Assembly: GCA_012184525.1 (NCBI GenBank) | Contig: WOFQ01000029.1 | Coordinates: 1-64,000, forward strand | Length of the DNA: 64,000 bases | Source: Xenoacremonium recifei | Lineage: Eukaryota > Ascomycota > Sordariomycetes > Hypocreales > Nectriaceae | Direction of reading: 5' to 3' | Shown: piece after piece, positions 35,183 through 48,400 of the stretch | How the letters are laid out: the number at the start of each line of letters is the position of its first letter | How positions within the stretch are numbered: position 1 is the stretch's first letter | The notes under the pieces: model-generated | What the model saw: only the letters and a program-made list of their open reading frames with translations | Databases searched by the model: none | Told to the model about the DNA's origin: nothing | Position numbers and translations under genes: made by a program

Positions 35183-35851
35183 GTTTGTGAGTTCTGTCAC
35201 TATGTCAGAACCACACCAAATTCATTCACAAGTCGCCATACTTTACCGTAAAGCCTTGAGTCGTTTCTTTACTGGTAGCTGATTGCTGAAGGAGGGTAGC
35301 GATGGTTCCTCCGACGTTTTCCTCACAAGGGGTGGTATGTGTGAAAGAACGATATTGCTTTGAACGTCAAACGGAGAGACTTAAGCAAAGAACAAGGAAA
35401 GGCCCTGAGTATGATGGTCTTTGAAAGTGGATGGGAGGTTCGAGAATTTGTCTTTCAATCGAAAAAGCTGTGTTGCTTGCCTCTCGCGAGGTCGTGCGCC
35501 ATCCCCGCCTAAGGCGTTTTCCCCTTCTTTGTTCTCCTTTCCCTTCATTCATATGTGTCTCCATTAACTACTAACAAAGGCCGTTCCCCATCAATCGTAA
35601 GCCACCGTACTCGAGCTAGCGTCTTTTAATGGGCAGGGCGCAACCTTTGCCGTGCACGGTACACCCAAGGGGTGATGAGGACAAAGAGATGGCAAGGTAA
35701 CTGGCGGACTCGGCCAGTCCACCACAATAGAGTAGTGGATTCAAAGTTTCCTGTCAGCTGCAGCCGCGGTAAAACACATCCCCGTCTGCAAAGCGGTGGT
35801 GTTGTCTTTGTCTTTCCTATGTTGAGGGCAATTCAGACGCCATGTCTCTTC
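35183..35851. other. Intergenic region
   Basis: It holds the 5' region of the coiled-coil membrane protein gene and the 3' flank of nse4. A 3' splice-like ATAG just before 35200 suggests a leader intron. No further gene is seen. Confidence 0.45.
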
Positions 35852-37230
35852 TCAAGAATACCATCCCCGTGCTCCAGGCCCCGCGTAATTGACCTCTTGC
35901 CGATGTTTAATCATGGGTTCTTTCAGATCAAATGTTTCAATGATGTCACGCCACGTAGCCATATCCATAGACAAGATTGCTTGATGTTTCGAGGCGTTAT
36001 GGCGGATCGTGTCATCTTCTTCCTGCGCCTTCTCGACCGGGGCTGCGATATGGTCAATGATCCACCGAGATTAAAGCAACAGCGATATTCCTTACCTAGT
36101 GCTGGAAGTCCATGATCGTCAAAATCGATTTCGACTCGCCCGTCTCGTATGAGAAAACTGACGTAGAACATATTTTCCACTGTTTGACCAAAGGACTTTG
36201 GATTGACCACGAAGCGCATGAGGTCAATACCTCCCGTACTCCTCAGGCCATATTGGTGCATTATTTTTTCCGTCTCCGCGTCGTCCATATCGTCCGTAAT
36301 CAGTTCTGCGACTTTCTCCTGGGCCTCGGCCTGAATGGTCTCTAATTGGTGAAGAATCTTGCCACATATTGCCGTCAAGTCGTTCTCTCGCTTGGCAAGA
36401 TCATCCACATCAAGAACCTCTGGTCTGACCTCAGTCAGATTCTCTGGTCGGAATTGACTTCGTTGTGTAATTTTGCGAGCCTTTTTCTCGACCGACAGAG
36501 GCCCTATGAGGAAACCCGGTATAGGGGGCCGCCGAACAAATGGAAGCGCGGCAAATCGTCCCAGATGCGGCCAGTTCATCATATCGCCCTCGTCTCCAAT
36601 CTCGTCTTCATCTTCGTCTCCGCCTCGTGTTGACCTTCGCCGAAGTCGTTGTGTACTTGAGAGTTCTGGCGCATTATCATCCAGGATACCTCGGCCCTGT
36701 CGCATGTACGTAATACACTTGGACACGAATTCGTCGACGTCCAACCCTTGCGATAGACTTCCTTGTGTCAAGCGCAGTGTTTTTCGGTATGAGAGATCGG
36801 TCGTGCTGACGAGGAGGCGCGAATCGATCGTGGCTTCGGTCGTCTGTCGCAAGTGTTTTGACAGCTCATCTGCCCTCTCAATGGCATCGCGTAGACCGGA
36901 AGAGTCAGCCTGCAGGTATTCTTCTGTATTCTCTGTGACCTCTTTCAACAAATCTCTGAAACCTTTCTGCACCCGGCGCCGCTCTTCCTGAGGTTGATCG
37001 GGGTCGTAGATATCGCCAGCCTCGCTCTCTTCATCGGGTTCGACAGTGCGTCGTCGATGGCTGGCAGACGCGGTTCTGGTATCGGTACGTTTCCTCTTCG
37101 ATCGCGAGTCAGACCGGCCATTATCTCTCTCTCGCACTGGCAGAGGACGCTGCGCCGACGTGGGCTGTGAAGGGCCTGGTGAGGACCCCGATTCTGAATT
37201 AGAGGAAGAGTCGGGAGCGCGGGTTGGCAT
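35852..37230 (-). CDS. nse4: Smc5/6 complex kleisin subunit Nse4
   Basis: Exon 1 (37230-36096) joins exon 2 (36042-35852) over a 53-bp intron (donor GTAAGG, acceptor GCAG), giving about 441 aa. The N-terminal ~75 residues are Ser/Arg-rich and disordered. The Nse4/EID helical region starts near RRVQKGFRDLLKEVTEN. Further conserved blocks are SYRKTLRLT, the acidic DMMNWPHLGRFA segment with PPIPGFLIGPL, and the C-terminal winged-helix part FVVNPKSFGQTVENMFYVS. After the splice comes HQAILSMDMATWRDIIETFD, the diagnostic Nse4 C-terminal motif. Reading through the intron destroys this motif, which supports the splice. The protein bridges the Smc5 and Smc6 heads with Nse1/Nse3 in DNA repair. Confidence 0.93.
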
Positions 37231-40205
37231 CGAGATGGATGGAATAGAACAATATGGACAATATGCTGCAGTATGAGATCGTTTTATTGATGGGAGTTAT
37301 CCTCGAAATTGTCGTGACATTGATTCATCTCATGGCTTTGGTTGATGGCGGTTGATAAAGCAAGTTGACCAGTGCGTCGCGTGAAGACGCGCCTGAGGGA
37401 CGTACCCGTTAATGGGAAACTGCGGGGCAGCCTTGGCGCTGCCTGTCATCTAAAGTGCCTGATCATCACGCTGGTGGAAGGAACGACGTTGGAAGCTGCC
37501 AGTCAAAACCACCAGCCTTTCCAATATCTTTGATGCAATAAAATTCTTTCTTCTTCAACCTCTTGCTCAGGAGCTGCATGTCGCTCATCACGATTCTCGA
37601 ATTGCCCGATTCTTCGCAAGTGGGTTTTGAGCATAACCGAGTACTACCAAGATGGCACTCTGGCAACATCCGTGGAGAAGGACCGCTCTGAGACGACGTT
37701 TGAGCACTTGAGCCTCAACTATCCTCCTCGCATGTCTATTCCGCAACAAACTTGGTTATTCCAATCGTTCACACCCACCTGGTTCCAGGAACCAGATTCC
37801 AACAATAGGCACTAACCGTCATAGTCCTCCTGCTTGACGTGGGATTTGCACGCACCTGCATGGCTCCAGATGGCTCCAGCCCGGATCCAGCGATGGCTCA
37901 CCCACTCCCGAGCCACAGCCAAATCCTTGGTAATCCAAGGGCCCTCTCGCATCTCAGCTTCGGCGGATGGATCTGGCAGTTCCAGGCCGCGTAGCCAGTG
38001 AACTCCAGCATGATCCTGCGCAACCCCACGAGCGAACTCGGCACCCTCCAGAAGCCCGAGCCCGTCCCGAGAGGGGTCGATACGCTTGGAGGACTAGTCG
38101 AGCCTCTCGATCTGCAAGTCTCAAGGGGCACATGCAGACAACACACCTGTGAGATGCACGTTGTCAGAAAAGACTCATATCCAAATCCAACCTGTCTCGT
38201 GCGTATTCGTCGAAACGCATGCGCAGAGAGGCGATTACCCCGCTCCAAGGTGGCAGGTCGAGCATCTAAGATAATGGGAACTCGACAGGTCTAAGCCAGC
38301 GGAGTTGCAGCATTCCTTAGTCGGGTAATCGACCCCCTGGGCTGGGCGTTAGCGGATCGGAGGATACGCCCTCGCGCCCCGAAGAGGGGGACAGGTGCGG
38401 GCCGGCCGTTCCAAACGGCAAACTCCCAAGCCATCCGCCAAGGTTCCGGAGAGGCTGGAAGGCAGATGAAGCGCAACGTGAGCGTTCCGAAGACTGGCAT
38501 GGAAACGCCTGAAGGACATGCGTGAATACGGTGCATGTTTGTTGGGGATGCAAGCTGCGACTGGCAACGGTCAGGCCGACGCCGGGTTTGCGGTGCCTGC
38601 GTCCCGTCTGCATAGGAGTCTGAAAGGAACTCGACCGCCTAGGATGTCGGTGAGTCCCGCCTTTGCGACCACCCCCTTCATCCGGGTCTTTGTCAGTTGT
38701 TGCCGGCTCAAGTCGACGTCCCTGACCACCCCTACAGCTCAGTCTGGAAGACCCAAGTCCATTCAAGGTCCAAGGACACACCATCCTGCTCGGGAATTGC
38801 GGGGCTGGTTCATCAAGTCGGATTGTCGCCAGATATCGAGTTGTGGCGGCACCCCGATGTCCAAGCCTAGACGGTGACAACCGGGGATAACTCCACGGAG
38901 GCAGCCCGATACTCGGCAAGACACGAAGCTCAGAACCGTTTCTATGCGCTCAAAACAAGCCGATACAATAGACTTAGCACGAAGACATCATCGGAGGTCC
39001 ACTGCCAGCAGGCGTCGATGAAGTACTCCGTTCGCAAACCGGATTCTCCAGGACACAGTGCCCGCCAGGACGAGGCTCGACGAGGCGCTCTTATCCATTG
39101 GTCTCTCATCCGGTCCACACACCCATGTCCCTTAAGTGTGGCCCCCCCTCCTTCTCGTCCACCCCTGCACCGCCCGATCAGCAGAAGGCCAGCTGCCCTG
39201 CGGCATCCAGACCCCGCTAACGACTCCTCTGGCAAGCTGCTAAGCCTCTGCGAGACTTCAGGCCCCGGGAGAGCTGCGAGCGATTGCTCCTTGACAAGCG
39301 CTGCACCCCGCTATGGGCTGTGGAAGCATTCGTGGAAGCTCGACCGTCGTGGCCCCTTGCTGGCGTGCCTTGGGACTCATTCCCCTTTCGGAAGACCGCC
39401 GGATGAGCTGCGAGGGGGATGTTGACTCGGAACGCAAAAGAGGGGGCCAGAAGTGCCAGAAGTAGCAGTATGCTATCGGCAAGAGGAGAAAGTATGCGTA
39501 TCACAGGCTCATCGACTTGGAGGCCTACCGGCTCCCTAACAGAACCTGAGCGGCAGCCACAGAGTTTCCACCCGTCCAAGGCCGATCCCAAACACAAAGC
39601 GTCATCGTGAATCGGCTGGCAGCTTGTCCAGCATCATGGGCTGGTATAAACGGCTCTCACGTGTCCCCGCATCCGCGCTCATACAGTCACCACCCCAACC
39701 TCCGCGCCACGGGTTCCACGCCACGATACGGGTATCCAGAACCTGGAACCTCGTCGTTCGGTTACTGTCCAGTCCTCCTCCTGCCGCGAGTGGAGAGCGT
39801 GGACGAAGACACCGCTGTGCCCGCCCTTGTCCTTAAAGCCCCCCTTCCCCCTACCGACCGCATCAACAAGTGCTTTAGGCCTACGGGACTTGCATGGTTT
39901 ATCCGCGGCTGTGCATACCATCGTATCCTAAGAGCGTGGTGCTGGACATCCTGACCACGCCGTGTCTTACTTCTTTTAGTCTCCAGCCTGCCATCCCAAG
40001 TCACGGTCTCGCTCGTTCCCTCACTCACCACCACCTTGGCACCCCGCGTGATCATTTTGTTATCGCGTGGGCAGTTCTTTGCAAGTACTTGTTGACGCCG
40101 CATCCTCCGAGTCTCTGAGGTTGGACAGATGCTCGAGAAGGCCTGCTGTTCTGCCCCTCTTCTGACCCCGTTCCGCTTGTGTCCCCTCTCACGGCATCAT
40201 CCATC
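37231..40205. other. Gene-free 3 kb region
   Basis: Frames of 100-200 codons exist on both strands between 38.3 and 39.6 kb. They are dominated by Ser, Arg, Pro and Gly, overlap each other and show no domains, as expected for chance frames in GC-rich DNA. A short palindrome (TGGTTCCAGGAACCA) lies near 37783. The last ~200 bases are pyrimidine-rich and likely belong to the promoter of the next gene. Confidence 0.4.
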
Positions 40206-41076
40206 ATGACCGGTGCTATCGCAACGCCGCGCTACAGCGCTGACGACTTCGAAACGGCCTCGATCCGTTCAGCAGCGCCCTCGTATAGTGAGTGAACCTT
40301 GCGCATGGCAACAGCTCCCGAAACAAGCAGCGGGAGAACGGTTGTATCATGTGTCAACGTCAACGCGGGGCCCCATGTCACTAACACATCGTCGCCACAG
40401 TCTCGGAGGCGCCCTCCTACCACTCCACGGCTCCGTATCCCGAGGCCGTTCCTCCGTATTCGCCTCCGCTCCCGAGAAGCCTCGTCTCTGGAAATGCCAT
40501 CTCGCAGGTTCGCAGCGGCTCGACCACGCCGACGCCGACTTTCGGGCTCCCGCCGGTGCCTCCCGCGCCCACGCGAAGCGTCCCCAACTTGAACAACTTC
40601 CGCATCTCCACCTGGTCGAACGTCACCAGTAACCCTGCGGCCCGACACTATCATAACGTCGCGCAACGGCGCTTGACGGCGCAGAGAGATCCCATCGATA
40701 GCCTCCGACGGGTCATGACTGAGCGCATCATGGAGCAGCAAGAAGAAGTTCGGGTGGCAGACTTCCGCCCCCTGGAGGATCCATATCTGGTGGGCGAGGA
40801 AGCTGCTGCGCGAGCGCGGCGGGAGCGCCTGGAGCGCGAGACAGGCGAAGATATTCTCATCCGAGAGGATAGGCAGTGGGAGTCCTTTCTAAGTATGTCC
40901 ATGCTGTTGCCTTTGACCTACCTTTCTGCACCGGACAGTAACTAACAGCTTGCGCAGACCGAATGAAGGACTGGGACGACCGCGACCGGAACTGGCCTCG
41001 TTTCCGCCGCGATGTCGACAACAGCAACCGCAAGAAACTCTTGCGGCGCATCGGAGGGCGACGCCTCCTGATGTAA
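40206..41076 (+). CDS. Conserved basic protein of unknown function
   Basis: Three exons, 40206-40287, 40401-40892 and 40958-41076, with introns of 113 bp (donor GTGAGT) and 65 bp (donor GTATGT); the product is about 230 aa. The N-terminal ~100 residues are Ser/Pro/Tyr-rich and disordered (ATPRYSADDFETASIRS). The second half is a charged helix (RRVMTERIMEQQEEVRV; EEAAARARRERLERETG). The C-terminus is Trp/Arg-rich (MKDWDDRDRNWPRFRRD) and ends RRIGGRRLLM. The three-exon frame continuity is exact. It resembles short conserved proteins in other filamentous ascomycetes, but I know of no function. Confidence 0.75.
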
Positions 41077-41478
41077 AAGCGTCATGGAATGTCATCTTTC
41101 ACTTCTTCGAGATCTCGTGCGCTGGAACGCCTGGAGCGTATGCCGCCATGTCGGCCTGGATATTTTCCTTTCTCTCATGATCGTCCGGTTTTCTTCATTG
41201 CATCTGGGCGACATTGCCGCATTTCTTCGGGCGTTGACGATCTAGATTTGGGGGTTCTTTCTCGGGGCATACTTCTCATCACGTGTCATGGCTGAACGAC
41301 TGGGTTCACGGTTTCTTCGGGGAGACGCTCTGCATCATCCTCATCATCTGTCACAGGCGTCGACATAGGGGTCGTCGCAAGACACAAGTTTCTTTCTCCG
41401 TCTCTCTTTCGAATCAATAGGGTCCTCGGGGGTTTGCGGAAGCTCTAAATGGTTAGCTAGCTCACTCCTCGAATACAG

Positions 41479-42366
41479 ATTTCAACATCCTCTCTTCGAG
41501 ATTTACCGGTTCGTTATTGCAAATAACCCATCCTATAATGTTGGTCGAGGGGAAAAAAACAGTAGCAATCGTCATCCCGATACACCATTGTATGAAACGA
41601 CTCCTTTCGAACCTAGTCCCAGTAGGTAAAAATAAAGGCCAAAAAGAGAGAGGAGGTAGTAGGAGAGAGAGTTTTTTTTTTTTTTGTGTGCGCTATTGAC
41701 GCTTGTGCCATTTGAATAATTATATTTCGCTGTGGCGGAAGACTGACAGGTTAATTTAGGATATAAGGGTATTCAACATCCTCGCTTCGAGGTTTCTCGG
41801 TTCGTTTCTGCAACTGTATCATCCTAAAACACCGGCTGAGGGGGAAAAAAGTAGTCATCGTCATCCTGATACATCGTCGTGTAAATCGAATCCTCTTTCG
41901 AACCTGGTCCCCGTGGAAAAAATAAAGTGACAAAAAGAGAGAGGAGGTAGAGAAGTAGAGGATTTTTTTTTAGGGAGAGAGAGAGAGAGAGAATGCTGTT
42001 AACGCTTGTGCCATTTGAATAAGTATACTTCGCTGTGGCAGAAGACTGTCAACCTAATTTGGAATATAAGGGTATTCAATATCCTCTCTTCGAGATATAT
42101 TCGTTCCCGCAAATGACTCTCCTAGAGTACTAAGTAAGAAAAAAAAGGAGTAATAGCCATCCTGATATAGTATTATATAAATCAGATCCTCTTTCGAACC
42201 TGGTCCTCGTGGAAAAAATAAAGTGACAAAAAGAGAGAGGAGGTAGAGAAGTAGAGGATTTTTTTTTAGGGAGAGAGAGAGAGAGAACGCTTTTAACGCT
42301 TGTGCCATTGAGTAAATATACTTTGCTGTGGCAGTAGAGTGGCAGGATAAACTGGAATATAAGGGA
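41479..42366. repeat. Three tandem copies of a ~295-bp unit
   Basis: Copies at about 41479-41770, 41771-42073 and 42074-42366 share, in order: TTCAA.ATCCTC, CCTTTCGAACCT, AAAAAGAGAGAGGAGGTAG, a poly-T tract with (GA)n in copies 2 and 3, ACGCTTGTGCCAT, and a final ATATAAGGG. Copies 2 and 3 are the most alike. The unit encodes no protein. It fills the space between two genes that face each other tail to tail. Confidence 0.85.
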
Positions 42367-42676
42367 ATTGACCACAGTGTCCTGGTCAGCCCAGCGCGTA
42401 CGATCGAGTTGAGATAGCTGGATCCGTCGGCGCGATAGATGTGATAAAATCTTTTGTTAATTGCCTGTTGATACTAGAAACCGTCAACTTTCCCGTCCCG
42501 TCTCTTCTCTACCTGTCACGTAAATTTACACGTTCCGTAAACGCCATGCCCCATGCAATTATTCAGACACGTCTCCACGACCCTGACAGCGGTCCAAGTA
42601 ACTCGAGCAGGTTTTCGGCGCTCGAATCCGATGAAGTATTCTCTCGTACGTTCGTTCGCCTTTCTGTAAGTCCTGT

Positions 42677-43493
42677 TTAACCCTTGCTCTTAGTGTTGAG
42701 GATCAGAGCAACAATGAGGCTGGGTATTGTGTTAGCATGAGGAGCAAGGTGGTTTGTGGTGGCACAAAATACCCGTAGAGACCCAAGACTTCGCCGAAAA
42801 TGAGGATCAGAACCATGCCGACGAAAATCCTTGACTGCTCCATGTATGCGCGGACGCCGGTGTCACCCACGACACCGATGCAGTAACCGGCGGCGAGACC
42901 GGTCATTCCGACAGCGATACCACAGCCAAGATGCATGAATCCCCTGATACCGATAAGTCAATAAGTGTAAACCGATATTGAGCGGCCAGGGACAACTAAC
43001 GTAAACAAGCTGTAGCTCTGCTGCGAGGGGGGCTTCAGGTCTTCGGCGATGAGGACCGAGATGACGAGTGAATAGACGGCGATGATACCGGACATGACGA
43101 CGGGGATCAGGCACTACACAGCGAATCAGATTCTCATTGGTCTATACCGGCGTTTTCGGGGTCGAGGATCGAATCGCGTTACCTTCATGATGAGGTCTGG
43201 TCGAAAAGTACCAACGCCGGCGATACCGATGCCCGACTTGGCAGTTCCGTAGGCCGCGCCCATCGCTGTATCATCCATTTAGCTATCGTGCCCTGCAAAT
43301 ATCGATGCGCACCGCGAGAAGGAAGGGGGAGATCGTACATCCGAAGACCATCGCAGCACAAATGCCGCCCTAGAAGCAAAAACGTTAGCATCACCAACGC
43401 GCACTCTCCTATTTTCGGTCACTGTGGCTCGAGAGGGACACTCACCATCCCAATGAAGGGCGCAAACTTGGGGGAGAGCTCTGACTCAGCCAT
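42677..43493 (-). CDS. vma11: V-ATPase proteolipid subunit c-prime (Vma11)
   Basis: Six exons on minus: 43493-43446, 43369-43339, 43265-43183, 43113-43001, 42943-42773 and 42719-42677. The five introns are 53-76 bp long; the product is about 162 aa. Four membrane helices are visible. GTAKSGIGIAGVGTFRPDLI with MKCLIPVVMSGI, then SLFTGFMHLGCG, MEQSRIFVGMVLILIFGEVLGLYG and the ending LILNTKSKG match Vma11 (c-prime) better than Vma3 (c), whose C-terminus differs. The proton-carrying glutamate of helix 4 (FGEVLG) is present. The subunit is fungal-specific and sits once in the vacuolar Vo rotor ring. The many tiny exons are typical of this gene family in filamentous fungi. Confidence 0.93.
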
Positions 43494-45419
43494 GGCGACG
43501 GTGGGGGAATTGTCCGCTTCGAAGGGCCCGAGGATGGGGGAAGCGTGGAAGTCGTGCTCTGGTGATGAAGCTGGAAGATGATGTAGCCCGTTTGCTAGGC
43601 TGCCCTGCGAAGAGAGCTGGAAGCCAGATTGAGCTTGATGGGTCAGCGACTGGCCAATCACATGCGGAGCATGATGAGCCAGTAGAACGTGACTCTGCAC
43701 GTGATAGAGGAGCCAGGACAATTGCTGATTGGCTGCCGCTTTGGGTAGGTCGAGCTTCGTAATCTTACACGATGACCTGGCGACCAGGGTATATCGTCTG
43801 GGTGTGTCTCAGAATAACTACCTCCATTCTCGAACACTTTCCTTGCGGTCTGAAGCAGATAAGGTCGCTTGTTGGATTCAGAGCATTGGGGGTGTTTGCG
43901 ATTCACAAATACGTGGCAACAGGCTTTGCGCCTATTCTTGGCGCGCTGCTCAGCTTTACGCCCATCTATGTAAGGAGTGCAAGCATGAGGTGGCTCTCAA
44001 TGACTCCCAGAGACAACCCCAGACACGGGTTTGGTTTCTGACCGCTGCTACATCGGACAACCAACGACAACGCATGCTGGAGTCAGCCCGTGACTAGCGC
44101 GGACGGCTTGTCTTTGTGCCAGGCCGCAATCAAGCCACAATTGATGCGGAAGACAACGTGGAAGAAGCAGAGTCGAATGGGCGAGCAGAGGGAGGGCGAC
44201 ACAGCATAACTTTCGGGACATCGACACGGGAGGTCGGACGCCCCCTACGTACAGGTCCTAACAGCGCTGGAGAAACCCGCTGGAGCTTCCGCTAGAGCCC
44301 ACCCACGGCCACCCGGAAGATTCTCCAGCAGGGCAGCATCCATGTTTTAGAATGGACCCGACCGCTAAAGCCGAGTACCTGCGATGACAGATCGTGGTAC
44401 CTGGCCCGCTAGCTACAGTGAATGTCGTTTCCTGCAGAAGTGCTGTAGAATCCGAGTATCGCCTGGGCCGACAGACCGTACCTCGCGCAGTACCCAGTCT
44501 TAAGGTGGTATCAATGCGCATGGGCAGTTATCTCGGATTCAGTCACCTCGAACCTGCCAACTCTTTCCCTCCCTCAACCTCAACCTCGCCGATAGGACGT
44601 CTTGGGCCGGACCTCCGCATCCTCCTGTCGATAATTCACTGCTGATGAAGCAGTGAAGCGCTGCGAAAGCTCGCCTCGACGAGTCTGGCCGTCCGAATCG
44701 TCGTCCACTTATTGCGGGCAAAGGCATCCATCCCCCCGGAAGGCCCCAAAGCCACCTGCAAAGGCCCCCAGGCCAGCGAGCCATCGCCCGTTACGCCCAC
44801 TGCACCTTAACCATCCTTGCGAGCCGACGTACGCTTGGGCAGAAACTCAATCCTCCCTGAACAGCTTCTCTTCGCGGCCGTCCGATCTCCTTCCTTTCTT
44901 TCATCATCCTGCTCCTCCCGCCGCGACACCCTCGCCCCCGACGAAGCGAGACTTTCCGACACGCGATTCCCGCGACCGGTCCACGGGGCACTATCGGCGG
45001 AAGTGTCCTGGAGAGACGATCCCCCCCCGATCCCCCAGTCTTCGATATTGTCCCTCATCACCAACATCATTCCTCGCACCGCGAAAAATACTGCTGCCAG
45101 ACGGGAAATCACCACCACCACCTCGGGGCCGTGCTGAGGTCGACTGACGGCGGCGCATCCGTCGACGTCGGCTGCTGATCCCTTTACGACGACCATTTTG
45201 CTCTCCCTTCATCCTCGACGGCCGCCTTGAAGGCCACTTTGAAGAAGACGCCGAAGCAACTTCTTCGGAGGCTCGCTTCACGAGTTTGCTGCGCTCCCGC
45301 GCCCAGCTCTCGTTTCCGCTCTCGCTCTCGCCATCGTCGACCGCCTTCTCTGTGATTCTCGTGCCCTTCTCGGCGCGTCTCCAGCATCTCTACATCCCCC
45401 CCAGTCGCCCGTTCCCGCC
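43494..45419. other. Divergent promoter region of vma11 and the RhoGEF gene
   Basis: No supported gene is seen. 44800-45419 is strongly pyrimidine-rich on plus (CTC/TCC words), typical of a long leader or promoter of the RhoGEF gene. A CCAAT-type box in reverse (GATTGGCT) lies near 43724. Confidence 0.45.
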
Positions 45420-48400
45420 ATGGCCGACTATGGTTACGACTCTCGAGGAGCTCCCCAGCGGCCGCCGCCCCGGGGCTATGGCGATCCCGGCAACAACTAC
45501 CACCGCGATGCCGCCTTCTCAAACATCTTCGGCGAGGCGCCTCCTCCGGGCCGATCTCAGACCATGACCTCGTCTTCCATGATGGGCGGTCCCCCTATGA
45601 TGGAGCCCGGCCGCACCCAGACCATGTCCTCCACCTCGTCCGGAATGCAACGGCCGCCACCGCAGCGAGCTCCGCCAGGTCACTACGGCGAGCGCGATCC
45701 CATGGCTGGGAGGACACGCACGATCGACTCCAACACCAACATGGGCAACGGCTACTATCCCGGCGGCGGCTCACGGTCCGCTTCGGGAGGCCACCAGATG
45801 CCCGCCCACTACATGCAGCAGCAACAGCAGCAGCAGCAACTACACCAGGCGAGGCGCCCGTATCCCGGAGGGCCGGCTCCTCCGCGTATGGATCCTCGAA
45901 GTCCACCCTCGCATGCTGCAGGTGCCAGGACGCCTGCTCAGAGATTCTACCAGGGAGGGCCGGGACCGGGCCCGGCGCTGAACAATGACCCCTATCGATC
46001 GCAGTCGCTCGCATCGGCTCCTCGGCCTCAGATGTACCATCCTCCTCCAAACACCTACCAGCAGCCGTCGGCGAACCACTTCCGTCACGCCCCCTACTCG
46101 CACCAGAACTCGGCGAGGACGACGGCTCAGGGAAGAATTGTCCCCGAGCGCCATGAGGACCGAGCCATGTCCATGACCGGCCCCTATCACCCCATGGACC
46201 GAGGGGACGCCCACCAGACGATGAGCGGCCGAGTCATCCCCAACCGGCGAGCTCCTGTCGAGCTCCCTGCCAGCAGCAGCGGCACGACGACCAACGGCTT
46301 CTCGAATGCGAACGGATCCGCTCCGAGCACTCCGGGCACGGCAACACGCACGACGAGCATGGTGTCATCCAACGGCGGCAGCGACCACTCGCGGACCATG
46401 TCAATGGCCTCCAGCATAGCACCCACGATCACGCCCTCCGAGTCGGACGCCAGCACGCTGGTTCAGCGGCCGTCGCGGAGCCGGTCCATTGAGAGCGACC
46501 GCCCACCAACGGCTACCAAGATCCGACCGCCGCTCGTCTATCCCGCCCTGCTCTCGCGCGTCGCCGAGTGCTTCCGCCGCAAGATCATTACGGGCGACCG
46601 AACAAAGAACGAACTTACATACAAGAACGCCTTCAGCGGTGCCGAGGCTGTGGATGTGCTCTCCTACATCATCCGAACCACGGATCGCAACCTCGCGCTT
46701 CTCCTGGGTCGCGCCCTCGATGCCCAAAAGTTCTTCCACGATGTCACGTACGAGCACCGCTTGCGAGACTCGCAGTCGGAGATGTACCAGTTCCGCGAGA
46801 CAATGGTGGACGAGCCCGAGGACAAGCCGGCAGTCAACGGTGTCTTTGTGCTCCTGTCCGAGTGCTACTCCCCGACCTGCACCAGGGATCAGTTGTGCTA
46901 CTCTATCGCCTGCCCACGGCGACTGGAGCAGGTTTCTAGGCTGAACCTGAAGATCAACCCCGGGCTGCGCAAGGAGGACTCGGCCAACGTTAACGACGAC
47001 GAGGCCGACCAGACGGACGAGCAGAAGCTCTGGATCAACTCGGTGCCGAAAGAGATCGCCGATAAGGTCGACGATCGCGAGAAGAAGCGCCAGGAAGTTA
47101 TCTCGGAGATCTGCTACACGGAGCGAGACTTTGTCAAGGACCTGGAATACCTCCGCGATTTCTGGATCCTGCCCTTGCGATCCAAGCAGTCGCCCATCCC
47201 CGTCTCTCGCCGCGAACGCGTGGTCAAGAACATCTTCAGCAACGTCATCGACCATCCCAGCATCCACACCGTCAGCTCACGGTTCGCCGCTTCGCTTACG
47301 AGCCGACAACAAAAGGAACCTATTGTCCACAATATCGGTGATATCTTCCTCGAGTTCGTACCACAGTTTGAGCCCTTCATCCTGTACGGTTCCAAGCAGC
47401 TGGAGGGCAAGTTTGAGTTCGAGAATGAGCGTTCTGTAAACCCTTACTTCTCCAAGTTTGTCGACGAGATTGAGCGACGTAAGGAGTCAAGAAAGCTGGA
47501 ACTCAACGGTTACCTTACCAAGCCGACGACCCGTCTAGCCCGATACCCCTTGCTCTTAGAAAACGTGCTCAAGTACACGGAAGAGGGCAACTCGGACAAA
47601 GAGCACATCCCGAAGGTCCTGACGATGATCCGAGATCTTCTCGGAAGAGTCAACGCGGAGTCTGGAAAGGCTGAGAATCGATTCAACCTCAGGAGGCTGC
47701 ACGAGCAGCTGCGGTTCCGACCAAACGAGAGGGTCGATCTCAGACTCACTGAGGACGGACGCGAGATGGTGTTCAAGAGTCAGTTTAAGAAGTCGCCTAC
47801 GGATCCGGCTGAAATTACGGCGTTCCTGTTCGATCACGCAGTTCTCCTGGTCCGTATCAAGAACACGGGGAAGAGCGAGGAGATCAAGGCATACCGACGA
47901 CCCATCCCACTGGAACTTCTGGCGATCAGAGAGATGGATGAGGTCATACCCCAGGGTGGAGCTGTGAAGCGGTCCTCATCGAGTTTGATTCCAAGCATAA
48001 GGACCAACACGAACGATAATAGGAAGGGCGAGGGCTGGCCGATCACGTTCCGCCATTTGGGTAAGGCGGGCTATGAGCTCACGCTGTACGCCTCGAACCA
48101 GGCGGCGCGAAAGAAGTGGTTAGAGTTTATCGACAATGCCCAGCAGCGTCTACGGGCTCGAGCCGACTTCTTCAACACAACCGTCATCTCAAGCAACTTC
48201 TTCGCAGGGACCAACCAAGTTAACTGCGTTACTCCATTCGGTGAGTGTTATTGTGTTATAAGAGAAGAAGAGCCGCTAATTATATACAGACGGAGGTCGC
48301 AAGCTGCTATATGGCACAGACAATGGAATTTACCTCTCAGACCGCAAGAACAAGGAAATGGTCCCTCGGCGTGTGCTCGAGACGACCAACGTCACGCAGA

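Noticed and set aside
38317..39425. Overlapping 180-200 codon frames on both strands
   Set aside because: Ser/Arg/Pro/Gly-dominated, no domains, mutually overlapping and partly without ATG; chance frames in GC-rich DNA.
42677..43493. Assignment as V-ATPase subunit c (Vma3)
   Set aside because: The internal GTFRPDLIMKCLIPVVMSGI stretch and the LILNTKSKG ending fit Vma11 (c-prime), not Vma3.
43419..43721. Longer N-terminus for Vma11 reading upstream of 43493
   Set aside because: The known c-prime start MAESELSPKFAPF begins at 43493; upstream sequence has no family similarity.
44653..45147. 164-codon plus-strand frame before the RhoGEF gene
   Set aside because: It reflects the pyrimidine-rich leader (Pro/Ser/Arg only) and shows no protein features; possibly upstream frames in a 5' UTR, not a gene.
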